A stretch of DNA of 64,000 nucleotides, taken from contig PALD01000069.1 of NCBI GenBank assembly GCA_002710685.1, positions 62,001-126,000 of the forward strand, written 5' to 3'. Within the stretch, counting starts at the first letter, position 1, and each line of letters begins with the position of its first letter. The notes below the pieces were generated by a model, which searched no databases, was not told the DNA's origin, and was given only the letters and a program-made list of their open reading frames with translations. Shown piece after piece: positions 8,177 through 16,648 of this stretch. Source of the DNA: Cytophagaceae bacterium. GTDB lineage: Bacteria; Bacteroidota; Bacteroidia; Flavobacteriales; Flavobacteriaceae. The position numbers and the translations under genes were made by a program.

Positions 8177-9826
8177 ATGAAAAAACTCTTACCTCTATTT
8201 TTCATTCTGGCCTTGGTGGGCTGCAAGCACGATAATAAGCATAATACTCAACCAGAAACCGAAGAAAATTCAATGGAAGATATCTCGGTCAAGGAAGTTG
8301 AGTATAAAGTTCTGGATAGTCAGGTAATCCTAAATGAGGATATCTGGGCTGTTTTAGGAGATGAAGTTGATTCTTTTTCACAAGAAGATTATGAAGGCGT
8401 AAAAGCTTTAGCGTTTGAAAAATCAATTCCAGCAATACAGACGGCAGTAAGCAATGGCAAGCTCACCTACGAAGACCTTGTACTTTTTTACCTTAAGCGT
8501 ATTAAAAAATATGACCGCGAAAATTCCGGTTCACTCAATTCAATCATAGCCCTTAACCCCAATATTCTTGCAGAAGCAAGAGCGCTCGATACTATTGAAA
8601 AAGAGGGAGTTGATAAATATTCCATGTATGGAATGCCCGTTCTTCTCAAGGACAACATAAATACCACAGCGATGCCCACAACTGCTGGGGCAACGGTTTT
8701 TATTGACAATCAAACGGACGATGCTTTCATCACCAAAATGCTAAAGACTCATGGCGCCTTGATTCTTGGCAAGGCAAACCTGAGCGAGTGGGCCTATTTT
8801 TTCTGTGGCGATTGTCCCAGCGGTTATAGTGCCGTGGGGGGACAAACGCTCAATCCGTATGGGCGCAAGGTGCATGATACGGGAGGGTCTAGTTCCGGGA
8901 GTGGAGTTTCCATGGCGGCAAATTTTGCGGCCGCAGCGATAGGGACAGAGACTTCAGGGTCTATTCTATCACCCTCCAGCGCAAACTCAATTGTGGGACT
9001 TAAGCCCACCATAGGTCTTTTTAGCCGTGCAGGCATCGTCCCCATAAGCAGTACGCTGGACACACCCGGTCCCATGACGCGCACGGTCATTGACAACGCC
9101 ATCATGATGAATGCCCTGCAGGGGGTTGATAAGGAAGATATGGCTTCCGCCAAATTGAACCCCGCACAAAAAGACTATGTAAAAAACCTCGATATAGATA
9201 GTCCCACCACGATTTTAAAAGAAATAAAACTGGGATACTACAAGGAATATATGGATGATACCCTCTACCTGACGGCAGTGGAGGATTTAAAGAAAAACGG
9301 GGCAAAGCTCGTGGAAATTGAACGCCCCGAAATCAACCTCCCGCAATTTATACGGGTCCTTAACCTGGATATGCAAAAGGATTTACCAGACTATATCACA
9401 AAATACGGTAGTCCTGAACTTACCGTAAGAAATATGCAGGAGATTGCCACTTTCAACAAGCAGGATTCAATTATCAGTATGCCCTATGGGCAAAAACTGT
9501 TTTATGGGGTACTCAAGGATTCGGCCAGTGCTGGTGAATTTACAGCCATCAAAGATACATTGCAGACCAATGGTCGCCTGTTTTTTGACACCCCCATGAA
9601 AGATAATTCACTCGATGCCGTCCTTTCAATCAACAATTATATGGCGGGTTATGCCGCTGTTGCTAAATATCCTGCGATTACCGTACCCATGGGCTATAAA
9701 GATGATGGTCAACCCATGGGGCTGACCTTTATCGCACCGTCACGGCAAGAAGGGTTGTTGTTGCAACTGGCCCTTGCATACGAGTCCATTTCGCATAAGC
9801 GAAAAACCCCTGAAGGCTATAATTGA
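8177..9826 (+). CDS. Amidase-signature lipoprotein
   Basis: Exported amidase of the GatA/FAAH signature family, hydrolysing an amide whose identity is not evident. The N-terminus is a lipoprotein signal with the lipid-anchored cysteine at C16 (LALVGC), so the enzyme works in the periplasm or on the outer membrane. The Ser-cisSer-Lys triad is intact: K158 in GMPVLLKDN, the GGSSSGSG loop at 236-243 and the nucleophile S262 in GTETSGSI. It is not the glutamyl-tRNA amidotransferase subunit, because that is cytoplasmic and lacks the signal. It converges with the next gene, 19 nt away. Confidence 0.92.
   Translation: MKKLLPLFFILALVGCKHDNKHNTQPETEENSMEDISVKEVEYKVLDSQVILNEDIWAVLGDEVDSFSQEDYEGVKALAFEKSIPAIQTAVSNGKLTYEDLVLFYLKRIKKYDRENSGSLNSIIALNPNILAEARALDTIEKEGVDKYSMYGMPVLLKDNINTTAMPTTAGATVFIDNQTDDAFITKMLKTHGALILGKANLSEWAYFFCGDCPSGYSAVGGQTLNPYGRKVHDTGGSSSGSGVSMAANFAAAAIGTETSGSILSPSSANSIVGLKPTIGLFSRAGIVPISSTLDTPGPMTRTVIDNAIMMNALQGVDKEDMASAKLNPAQKDYVKNLDIDSPTTILKEIKLGYYKEYMDDTLYLTAVEDLKKNGAKLVEIERPEINLPQFIRVLNLDMQKDLPDYITKYGSPELTVRNMQEIATFNKQDSIISMPYGQKLFYGVLKDSASAGEFTAIKDTLQTNGRLFFDTPMKDNSLDAVLSINNYMAGYAAVAKYPAITVPMGYKDDGQPMGLTFIAPSRQEGLLLQLALAYESISHKRKTPEGYN
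9789..9804. repeat. G/C-swapped dispersed hairpin TTTCGC-ATAA-GCGAAA
   Basis: Perfect 6-bp arms inside the last codons of the amidase gene, 22 nt before its stop. Confidence 0.65.
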
Positions 9827-9845
9827 AAGTCCATGAACGTGATGA

Positions 9846-10925
9846 TCAATTGATGATCGCGTTTATTTTTTGCCACAGTTGATTATCATACCCTGATGGG
9901 CCCAGGAGTTCTTCACTGGCCTCATCTCCCATGCGCACGACCACAAGGTCCTTGCTGGGCACGATGTACAATTTCTTGTCGTTTGCCCCCAGGCCCGCGA
10001 TCAGGTCAGTGGGAGCATCTGGTATAAGGTTACCGGGGATGTCCTGCGTTGAACCGGGGAGACGATAGCTTGATTTGCCATTTAACCACCAGAGGTATCC
10101 ATACGATGGATTGAGGTCTTGAGAGGTATTTATCATCTGGTTGTAATACCCTGGATTGTCCAAGATTTTTGAGCCGTCCCACGTTCCACCGGCCTGCACG
10201 AGAAGTCCATAACGCGCCATACTTCTTGCCGTACTAAAGTAAACATTGTTGTAGCCCAGGGTAATCCACTGGCCATTCATGCCTATTTTATTTCTCAAAC
10301 GTGTATTGAATGCGTTGTCCCATCCTTCAGGATAGGCGGCATCCAGCACAGGTTGCAACAAGGTGTAAAAGGCGTTGTGGTAAAACCATTCTTCGCCGGG
10401 AGGGTTTAGGTAAAGCAGGCACTCTGGGTCATAGCAGGCGGTATTGTCAACGGTATAATCTCCGCCACTGGTCATGGTGAGCATGTTCCATATCTTGATG
10501 GCATTTTCCTGCTCTGGGGTCATGCTGGTCCAGCTAGCTCCCAGGTAATCTGTCGCGGGGTCATCAAGGTCGAGAAATCCATTTTCCTGGGCTATGCCCA
10601 CCATGAGCGAGGTGAGCGTCTTTCCGGCAGAATTCCATGCCACGTTGGTATTTTGATTGCTTCCGTTAAAATAGGCCTCCAGTGCAATCTTGCCTTTATA
10701 AAGTATCACAAAGCCTTTGGTACCGCTTATTTCAAGCAGATCATAAAGTGCGTCGATGTTTTCTGTATTCCAGCCCAGGCCTTCTGGGTCAACATTTTCC
10801 CAGGTGCTTGCTGAGGGAAAATAAAGGTCTTCTTCCTGGGGACCTTCACCGGGATTGCTGCTATCGTCATTTCGCTGACAAGCAAATAAAATAAACATAA
10901 ATAGTAAAAAGCCTAGGTACTTCAT
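9846..10925 (-). CDS. Serine hydrolase (class C beta-lactamase family) lipoprotein
   Basis: Penicillin-binding-protein-like serine hydrolase with a lipoprotein signal (C16 in LFAC). The nucleophile motif SxxK is S99-A-G-K102 in WNSAGKTLTSL. Family members are esterases, D-aminopeptidases or carboxypeptidases far more often than true beta-lactamases. At 359 residues it is complete. The preceding 85 bases upstream also contain the divergent rimO promoter. Substrate unknown. Confidence 0.9.
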   Translation of the reverse strand: MKYLGFLLFMFILFACQRNDDSSNPGEGPQEEDLYFPSASTWENVDPEGLGWNTENIDALYDLLEISGTKGFVILYKGKIALEAYFNGSNQNTNVAWNSAGKTLTSLMVGIAQENGFLDLDDPATDYLGASWTSMTPEQENAIKIWNMLTMTSGGDYTVDNTACYDPECLLYLNPPGEEWFYHNAFYTLLQPVLDAAYPEGWDNAFNTRLRNKIGMNGQWITLGYNNVYFSTARSMARYGLLVQAGGTWDGSKILDNPGYYNQMINTSQDLNPSYGYLWWLNGKSSYRLPGSTQDIPGNLIPDAPTDLIAGLGANDKKLYIVPSKDLVVVRMGDEASEELLGPSGYDNQLWQKINAIIN

Positions 10926-10979
10926 GATGGTGGTTTATATCTAAGATATAATTTTAACTAAAAAGGTTTAAAATCATTG

Positions 10980-10987
10980 TATCTTTG
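10980..10987 (+). promoter_or_regulatory. -7 box of rimO
   Basis: TATCTTTG, 23 nt before the rimO start. No clear TTG at the expected distance. Confidence 0.55.
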
Positions 10988-11010
10988 CACCCTCAAAATC
11001 CTAGGCGATA

Positions 11011-12312
11011 ATGCGTACCAAAACCCTTAAAAAGAACAAAATAAACGTTGTGACCCTTGGTTGTTCCAAGAACGTGTACGATAGCGAGGTCCTTATGGGG
11101 CAGCTACGTGCAAACAACAAGGAAGTTGTGCATGAAGAAGAAGGCAATGTGGTGGTGATCAACACCTGTGGTTTTATCGCAAATGCTAAAGAAGAGTCTG
11201 TCAATACCATCCTGGAGTTTGTTCAAAAAAAGGAAGAGGGGGTCGTGGACAAGGTTTTTGTAACGGGTTGCCTATCAGAACGCTATAAGCCTGACCTGCA
11301 AAAGGAAATTCCAAATGTGGACCAGTATTTTGGCACCACGGAATTGCCAGGTCTACTCAAGGCCCTAGGGGCCGATTATAAGCATGAACTTATAGGTGAG
11401 CGTCTTACCACAACGCCAAAAAACTATGCCTATCTTAAAATAGCCGAAGGCTGTGACCGGCCGTGTTCTTTTTGTGCCATCCCGTTAATGCGCGGCAAAC
11501 ACCGCAGCACACCCATTGAAAACCTGGTTACCGAGGCTGAAAAACTGGCCGCAAACGGCATCAAGGAGTTGATACTCATCGCGCAGGACCTTACCTATTA
11601 TGGCCTTGATCTATATAAAGAAAGGGCTTTGGCAAGGTTGCTTAGAGAGTTGGTGAAAGTGGATGGCATTGAGTGGATCCGCCTGCATTATGCCTTTCCC
11701 ACGGGTTTTCCCATGGATGTGCTGGATGTTATCAATGAAGAGCCCAAGGTCTGTAATTATATAGATATCCCACTACAACATATCTCTACCAAGCTGCTCA
11801 AGAGCATGCGCCGCGGTACGACCTATGAAAAGACAAATGCCTTATTAAAAAGCTTTCGCGAAAAGGTGCCTCAAATGACCATTCGCACCACTTTGATCGT
11901 GGGCTATCCAGGAGAGACACAGGAAGATTTTGAACTGTTGAGAGATTGGGTAAAGGAAATGCGCTTTGAACGTTTGGGGTGTTTCACCTACTCGCATGAA
12001 GAAAATACACATGCCTATAACCTGGAGGACGATGTGCCGGAAGATGTGAAAATGGAGCGTGCCAATGAGATCATGTCGATTCAATCCCAAATCTCATGGG
12101 AGTTGAACCAGCAGAAAATAGGCAAAGAATTCAAGGTTGTGGTAGACCGCAAAGAAGGCAACTATTTTGTGGGCCGTACCGAGTTTGATTCGCCAGATGT
12201 GGATAACGAGGTGCTCATCGATGCTTCACAACATTACCTAAAGACAGGTGAATTCTATACCGTAAAAATCACGGAAGCCGAAGATTTTGATTTGTATGCG
12301 GAACCGGTTTAA
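11011..12312 (+). CDS. rimO: Ribosomal protein S12 methylthiotransferase RimO
   Basis: Radical-SAM enzyme that methylthiolates an aspartate of ribosomal protein S12. The N-terminal UPF0004 domain has the three cysteines C18, C53 and C87 for the auxiliary cluster. The radical-SAM site is C148-x3-C152-x2-C155 in CDRPCSFC, and a TRAM domain closes the protein. The TLGCSKNVYDSE start and the 433-residue length distinguish it from the tRNA enzyme MiaB. Monocistronic, ending at a strong palindromic terminator. Confidence 0.96.
   Translation: MRTKTLKKNKINVVTLGCSKNVYDSEVLMGQLRANNKEVVHEEEGNVVVINTCGFIANAKEESVNTILEFVQKKEEGVVDKVFVTGCLSERYKPDLQKEIPNVDQYFGTTELPGLLKALGADYKHELIGERLTTTPKNYAYLKIAEGCDRPCSFCAIPLMRGKHRSTPIENLVTEAEKLAANGIKELILIAQDLTYYGLDLYKERALARLLRELVKVDGIEWIRLHYAFPTGFPMDVLDVINEEPKVCNYIDIPLQHISTKLLKSMRRGTTYEKTNALLKSFREKVPQMTIRTTLIVGYPGETQEDFELLRDWVKEMRFERLGCFTYSHEENTHAYNLEDDVPEDVKMERANEIMSIQSQISWELNQQKIGKEFKVVVDRKEGNYFVGRTEFDSPDVDNEVLIDASQHYLKTGEFYTVKITEAEDFDLYAEPV
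11854..11863. repeat. Palindrome TTTCGCGAAA inside rimO
   Basis: Read as S-F-R-E-K in this gene, a different frame from the copies in signal peptides. Confidence 0.55.
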
Positions 12313-12316
12313 ATAT

Positions 12317-12350
12317 AAACCGGGCTGATCATCAGCCCGGTTTCCATTTT
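12317..12350. terminator. Bidirectional terminator between rimO and the NTF2-like gene
   Basis: Near-perfect 13-bp inverted repeat (12317-12329 with 12331-12343) with A and T flanks on both sides. It can end both converging transcripts. Confidence 0.85.
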
Positions 12351-13087
12351 TAGAACATTCCGTTATCATGAGCCATCTGCTCTGGGATTTCCTGTCGCAC
12401 TGACCAGTGCTCCACAATCTTTGATTGTTCAAGTCTATAGATATCAAATACTGCATATGCCTTGGTGTCAACTTTGGCAAAGGCCTGCGTCAAGACATAA
12501 TTGCCCTCTGCAATGATTCTATGTACTTTCTCAAACTTCACGGTAGTAAAATAGCTTACGCTAGAATTACAAAACGGCGTGTGTTCTAGCATATTATTCA
12601 TGATTTTAGACTTGTCAAACTCCTTTTGGGTCACGAGTTTATCTGTAAATTCCTGAACAATCATTTTATTATGGCCGCCCATTTTCACGTTTTCAATACG
12701 CGTGGGGCCAGCTACGGGAGGAGTGGGGTTGGTATTTGGTTCGGGTAAGATTTCAGAGGCATCCCAGTGCTCTGCCAGTTGACCATCCTCAATCCTAAAA
12801 AGGTCAACCACCGCCCGCTTTTGTCCCATAAAATCGATACCAAGGTGAACCGCGACCATATCACCCTCGCAGATATAGCGGTAAAAGGGTTTTGGTGGTT
12901 TTTTAGGCTTGGGCAGTTGTGCCATGTGCTGCAACATTGCGAGCACACCGCTCCTTCCATTTTTAATGTTAGGGCTGTGCTGTATGTACTCTTCCTTGAT
13001 GATTTTTTTGGCGTAAGCCAAATCTCCTTGAGCAAGGACTCTTTTATAAAAGCCAGTTACTAAATCCTTGTTGTTTAAAGTATTCAT
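12350..13087 (-). CDS. Tandem NTF2-like (SnoaL-type) protein
   Basis: A 245-residue cytoplasmic protein made of two NTF2-like (nuclear transport factor 2) cone-shaped domains, about residues 1-120 and 130-245. Each half ends in a similar segment: VVDLFRIEDGQLAEHWD in the first and VFDIYRLEQSKIVEHWS in the second. Such folds bind or isomerise small hydrophobic molecules, but no catalytic residues can be assigned. The start is the ATG at 13087; the frame is open further upstream to 13168 but the added residues do not match the family. Two dispersed hairpins lie in and just upstream of it. Confidence 0.85.
   Translation of the reverse strand: MNTLNNKDLVTGFYKRVLAQGDLAYAKKIIKEEYIQHSPNIKNGRSGVLAMLQHMAQLPKPKKPPKPFYRYICEGDMVAVHLGIDFMGQKRAVVDLFRIEDGQLAEHWDASEILPEPNTNPTPPVAGPTRIENVKMGGHNKMIVQEFTDKLVTQKEFDKSKIMNNMLEHTPFCNSSVSYFTTVKFEKVHRIIAEGNYVLTQAFAKVDTKAYAVFDIYRLEQSKIVEHWSVRQEIPEQMAHDNGMF
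13007..13022. repeat. Dispersed hairpin TTTGGC-GTAA-GCCAAA inside the NTF2-like gene
   Basis: Near codons 22-27 of the gene, encoding LAYAKK on the minus strand. On the plus strand the loop is a GNRA-type GTAA. Confidence 0.75.
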
Positions 13088-13105
13088 ATTATAAATGTGT
13101 TGTTT

Positions 13106-13121
13106 TTTGGCTGTTGCCAAA
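13106..13121. repeat. Dispersed hairpin TTTGGC-TGTT-GCCAAA upstream of the NTF2-like gene
   Basis: Ends 18 nt upstream of the start codon, in the probable 5' leader. Confidence 0.75.
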
Positions 13122-13320
13122 ATGATTATTGTGCAAAAGCACCTTGATGAATTGAATAGGAAAGTCAACCCGGTTTTGGGTCAATTTGATTTCAGGTTAA
13201 AAAGAGTTTTTTAACCAGGGGCCTTTATAGGCCTATTGCTATGTAGAATACTTTAAACAGGCCGTAAAGGTAGTCAAAGCTTCAGAATATTGTATATTGA
13301 TTGACCATTATACCTATAAA

Positions 13321-13752
13321 ATGAAAAAAATCTATTCTCGGGTAAACATGCGCAGGTTCTGGGCGATGATGGTCTTTGGGTTTTTGTATTTCATTATTGG
13401 TGTTTTATCATGGATTTTTGAAGAAAGTTCCGGTTTTTTGCTCAACACGTTCTATATACCCTTTGGGCTGTTTTATATGGGGTATTATTATTATCTTTTT
13501 AAGAATAACAAGTTGAGGAGCATGATTGCGTGGGATGGTGAAAAAATTATGCTTCAAACCATGAACCATAAGCCCATCACATTTACCCATGCAAAAATCA
13601 AGACCCTCACCATTACAAGCAATAACTTGATTGTCAATGCTGGGCGGGGAGATGGAGAGATAATTGAAATCAAGGATTTTACAAAAAGCGATATTCAACT
13701 ATTACACACAACTTTTGAAGATTTCACTACCCAAAACCTGGCAATAGCTTAG
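13321..13752 (+). CDS. Small inner-membrane protein of unknown function
   Basis: A 143-residue protein that I do not recognise. It has two membrane segments (about residues 15-35 and 42-62), each hydrophobic and aromatic-rich, followed by a soluble C-terminal domain of about 75 residues with a PH-like beta pattern (MIAWDGEKIMLQTM, FTHAKIKTLTITSNNLIV). That layout resembles bacterial PH-domain membrane proteins, but this is weak. ATG at 13321 (MKKIYSRVN) is preferred over the in-frame codon at 13297. Its last codons overlap the broken signal peptide of the next gene. Confidence 0.65.
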   Translation: MKKIYSRVNMRRFWAMMVFGFLYFIIGVLSWIFEESSGFLLNTFYIPFGLFYMGYYYYLFKNNKLRSMIAWDGEKIMLQTMNHKPITFTHAKIKTLTITSNNLIVNAGRGDGEIIEIKDFTKSDIQLLHTTFEDFTTQNLAIA

Positions 13753-13834
13753 CCTGGCATTATGTGCCATTGCCTGTAAACAGGAACCCCATGACCCGGC
13801 AAAAGCCCAGCATGAGCCCCAACTACCGCAGATA
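13715..13834 (+). pseudogene. Interrupted lipoprotein signal peptide of the next gene
   Basis: In the frame of the following gene, TTG at 13715 starts MKISLPKTWQ, then an in-frame TAG at 13745-13747, then LSLALCAIAC-KQEPHD, a hydrophobic stretch ending in a lipobox-like cysteine at 13775-13777. One base change from CAG or another sense codon would give this arrangement. No alternative start codon exists between the TAG and the cysteine. Confidence 0.55.
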
Positions 13835-14962
13835 ATGACCTCGCCGGTACTTGGCAATTCAAGTTTGCCACATCTTTTTGTGGCCCAGGATTCGGTTTAC
13901 CTTTCCTGGGTCGAGAAGCTTGAAGATGGTCGTCACGCCTTTCAGTTTGCTTCTACAAAAGATACCGTCTGGTCTCCCATTGATACCATTGCGACCGGCA
14001 ATAACTGGTTTGTCAACTGGGCAGATTATCCCACGATGACCCAGAACGGCGATGAATTCCTGGCGACTTTCCTGCAACGGTCAGACTCTGGTAAATATAC
14101 CTATGATGTGCGGTATACGGTAAAGAAACGGGATTCGCTTTGGCGTAAGCCAAAAATTCTTCATGATGATGGCATACCTGCAGAACATGGTTTTGTATCC
14201 CTTTTGCCTTACGGCGAAAATTTCTTTGCCACATGGCTGGATGGCCGCACGACCGTTGCTGAAAACCCAGCAGAACGGCAAATGACCCTTCGCGCGGCGG
14301 TCATAAACCGTGAGGGGCATAAACTTGAGGATTTTTTACTGGATGACCGGGTGTGTGACTGTTGCCAGACGGCAGCGGCAATGACCAGTACCGGCCCCAT
14401 TGTATTTTATCGCAATAGGAGCAAGGACGATGAAGAAGTGCGTGACATTTACTACACACGGGCCATGGACACCCTGTGGACAGAGCCTAAACCAGTGTTC
14501 AAGGACAACTGGAAAATCAATGGCTGCCCGGTCAATGGTCCCCGTGCGGATGCTCATGGAGAAAACGTTGCGGTTGCCTGGTTTACCATGGCCAATGAAA
14601 AGCCAAAGGTTCAGGTTTCTTTTTCTAAAAATGCTGCCAAGAGCTTTGATACACCCATCAGGGTTGATGAAGGCAATCCACTGGGGCGGGTGGATGTCGT
14701 GATGGCTGATGAAAAGACCGCGGTGGTATCATGGCTGGAATCCAGGGATAATGAAGACGTGATCATGGCAATGCGGGTTGATACAGATGGGGTGAGGTCT
14801 CCAGCCATTGAAGTTGCACGATCCTCAAGCGAGAGGTCAAGTGGTTTTCCACAAATGACACTTTTGGGCAGTACCATCTATTTTGCCTGGACCAGGTCAA
14901 TCGATGAACAAAAAACAGTAGTGGTCGCTCACCTGGATATCAGTGCTTTTAGTCATCAGTAG
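13835..14962 (+). CDS. Sialidase-like beta-propeller protein, probable lipoprotein missing its signal
   Basis: A 375-residue beta-rich protein with the fold pattern of BNR/sialidase-like propellers: repeated blades of the type DSVYLSWVE, FFATWLDGR, VAVAWFTM and AVVSWLES. A cysteine cluster, RVCDCCQTAAA, lies near residue 170. I know this cluster from exported hypothetical proteins annotated as exo-alpha-sialidase, but no sialidase active site can be assigned. From ATG at 13835 the protein has no export signal; the lost signal is described just upstream. If the TAG is real, the protein is either cytoplasmic or not made. Its 3' end overlaps the convergent gene by 14 nt. Confidence 0.6.
   Translation: MTSPVLGNSSLPHLFVAQDSVYLSWVEKLEDGRHAFQFASTKDTVWSPIDTIATGNNWFVNWADYPTMTQNGDEFLATFLQRSDSGKYTYDVRYTVKKRDSLWRKPKILHDDGIPAEHGFVSLLPYGENFFATWLDGRTTVAENPAERQMTLRAAVINREGHKLEDFLLDDRVCDCCQTAAAMTSTGPIVFYRNRSKDDEEVRDIYYTRAMDTLWTEPKPVFKDNWKINGCPVNGPRADAHGENVAVAWFTMANEKPKVQVSFSKNAAKSFDTPIRVDEGNPLGRVDVVMADEKTAVVSWLESRDNEDVIMAMRVDTDGVRSPAIEVARSSSERSSGFPQMTLLGSTIYFAWTRSIDEQKTVVVAHLDISAFSHQ
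14139..14154. repeat. Dispersed hairpin TTTGGC-GTAA-GCCAAA in the propeller gene
   Basis: Read as L-W-R-K-P, a frame different from the LAYAKK copies. Confidence 0.7.
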
Positions 14963-15953
14963 ATTGATAGTCAAGCGGTAGCAAGAAGGCAATCTTTCTT
15001 GCACCCATGTTGCCCCCCACGGTAAGTGCATCTGGTGGAGTGTGGTTGCCAAACTTATCTATGGTGAGGGTATCACGTACAAGCATGGATGTCTGTAGGT
15101 TGTTATCATACATGATGATGAGGGGATCATCACCCTTAAAGGTCACCCCTTTTTCCCCATTGTAGTCAAAAACATTGATAAACGTGTAGGGAGGTACTTC
15201 CTTTCTATCAGCAAAGACCTTAAAACCATTTTGGGTAAGGGATTTAGAACGCAGGGACTTTAAAAAGTGAAACGTACTCCCCAGATAGGCAAGTTCACGG
15301 TTTTTTAATTGCTTACGTCGTGGTTTTTCTTTCAGTTCTTCAAAAAAGGATAGGCCTGCATAATAGGTTAGTCCTGACTGCTGTAGTCCTCCCAGGGGTG
15401 TATTGTACTGCGCGGTAAAATCAGTGAGGGTATACCTCAGGCGGTATCCCAAAAACCTGTTTTCAATGATCAAGGGTTCTTCGGCATAGGCAGTGAGAAG
15501 CTCTTTAGAGGGGATGTAGATAAGCTTGAGCGCATCTTCATTCAATATCGTGCATTCCCTGGCCGGGGGATTTGCCCCCAGAAAGATTCTTTTAAATTCA
15601 CTCAGTTTTTTTGCCCGGCTCCAGGTATCTTCTTCCAGGATTACGGCATCTAGCTGTTCAGTGGATTCCCTGAGCTGCACGGTAATCTTTTTATTTGCCT
15701 GGGCATACCCGTTAACATAGATTGTCTCATATCCCAGCATGCTTATCACGAGCGATATAGACGTGTCAGCGGGCATCTCGATGCTAAAACTACCGTCTTC
15801 AACCGTGATGGTGCCTATGGTCGTGCCATCAAAATAGACCGAGGCATCTGGCAGGGGTTCACCTTGGGAGGTGGTAACTTTCCCCTGTAATGTTCTTTGG
15901 CTTAAAGCCAAAAAGGGAAAGAACAAGATCAAGACGAGGATGCGAAAATTCAT
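14949..15953 (-). CDS. Secreted protein with N-terminal carboxypeptidase-regulatory-like domain
   Basis: A 334-residue exported protein. The signal peptide (1-18, ending FLALSQ) is followed by a CarboxypepD_reg-like Ig domain (about 19-95: LQGKVTTSQGEPLPDASVYFDG, GYETIYVNGY). The rest (about 105-334) has no motif that I recognise but ends with a hydrophobic and acidic tail, as in Bacteroidota outer-membrane or periplasmic proteins of unknown function. A dispersed hairpin lies in the signal-peptide codons. The promoter -7 box ends 4 nt from the start codon. Confidence 0.8.
   Translation of the reverse strand: MNFRILVLILFFPFLALSQRTLQGKVTTSQGEPLPDASVYFDGTTIGTITVEDGSFSIEMPADTSISLVISMLGYETIYVNGYAQANKKITVQLRESTEQLDAVILEEDTWSRAKKLSEFKRIFLGANPPARECTILNEDALKLIYIPSKELLTAYAEEPLIIENRFLGYRLRYTLTDFTAQYNTPLGGLQQSGLTYYAGLSFFEELKEKPRRKQLKNRELAYLGSTFHFLKSLRSKSLTQNGFKVFADRKEVPPYTFINVFDYNGEKGVTFKGDDPLIIMYDNNLQTSMLVRDTLTIDKFGNHTPPDALTVGGNMGARKIAFLLPLDYQSTDD
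15896..15912. repeat. Dispersed hairpin TTTGGC-TTAAA-GCCAAA in a signal peptide
   Basis: Lies in codons 14-19 of the 15953 gene, at the signal peptidase cleavage region. Confidence 0.75.
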
Positions 15954-15957
15954 GTTT

Positions 15958-15965
15958 CAAACCTA
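15958..15965 (-). promoter_or_regulatory. -7 box abutting a start codon
   Basis: TAGGTTTG on the minus strand, with only 4 nt between its final G and the ATG at 15953. This suggests a nearly leaderless transcript. Confidence 0.5.
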
Positions 15966-16006
15966 CAACTATTTTTATAGTTTAAAAACTGTTTTTGTAG
16001 TTGTTT

Positions 16007-16648
16007 TTATGGGTCTAAATAATTGTTTTCTTCAGGTTCATCTCCCTGGATATTCCTGATTTCGGGGTTTTCCATAACGGGCTCCTTGTTTTCAAAAAAT
16101 TCTTCTGGGGCCACGATGCGCATGGTTTTTGAGACCACCACCGTGTTTGACAGGGTGTACACTTGATTTTGCTTGTTGCGCAGGTGCAGGAAGAAGAGGG
16201 TGATGTTTTCCACCTGTCCCTCCATGGGGAAATCCTTGTCCACGATTTCTACATAGTCACCTATCTTGAGTGGGTGGTTAAAAAACAGGATCAACCCAGA
16301 GGTAATGTTGCTCAAGAGCGACCACTGCGCAAAAAACGCCACGCCTATCACCGTGAGCACCGAGCCTATGTAAGCTAAAATCTGTGCGCCTGTCAACCCC
16401 CACACGCCGGCCAGGGCAAAGCCCAGCACGACAAAAAACAACACATTTATAAGCTTCATGGTGAGTTGCTTACGCGTGATATCAAAATTTGCTTTTTGAT
16501 AGCGTTTTGTGATAAGGCGCGCCACGACATAGCGCACCAGTAGCAGGATTATCAAGATGATGATGCTCATGATAATCTCAAATTGAACAGGGTATGTGGT
16601 GCTCAAGCTAGAGTATGAATTTGTTGTTATTGACAAAGAAAATAGCAT
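16007..16648 (-). CDS. Small mechanosensitive channel (MscS family)
   Basis: Inner-membrane channel protein of the MscS fold. Two or three membrane helices are followed by the beta domain: the pore-lining segment includes LGFALAGVWGLTGAQILAYIGSVLTVIGVAFFAQWSLLSNITSGLILFF, then NHPLKIGDYVEI, the MscS middle domain signature. It is a minimal form of about 213 residues that lacks the C-terminal alpha/beta vestibule and ends in an acidic tail. Start uncertain: ATG at 16648 overlaps the upstream peptidase gene by 41 nt, the ATG at 16570 avoids overlap but starts within the first helix. Probably co-transcribed with the peptidase. Confidence 0.85.
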   Translation of the reverse strand: MLFSLSITTNSYSSLSTTYPVQFEIIMSIIILIILLLVRYVVARLITKRYQKANFDITRKQLTMKLINVLFFVVLGFALAGVWGLTGAQILAYIGSVLTVIGVAFFAQWSLLSNITSGLILFFNHPLKIGDYVEIVDKDFPMEGQVENITLFFLHLRNKQNQVYTLSNTVVVSKTMRIVAPEEFFENKEPVMENPEIRNIQGDEPEENNYLDP

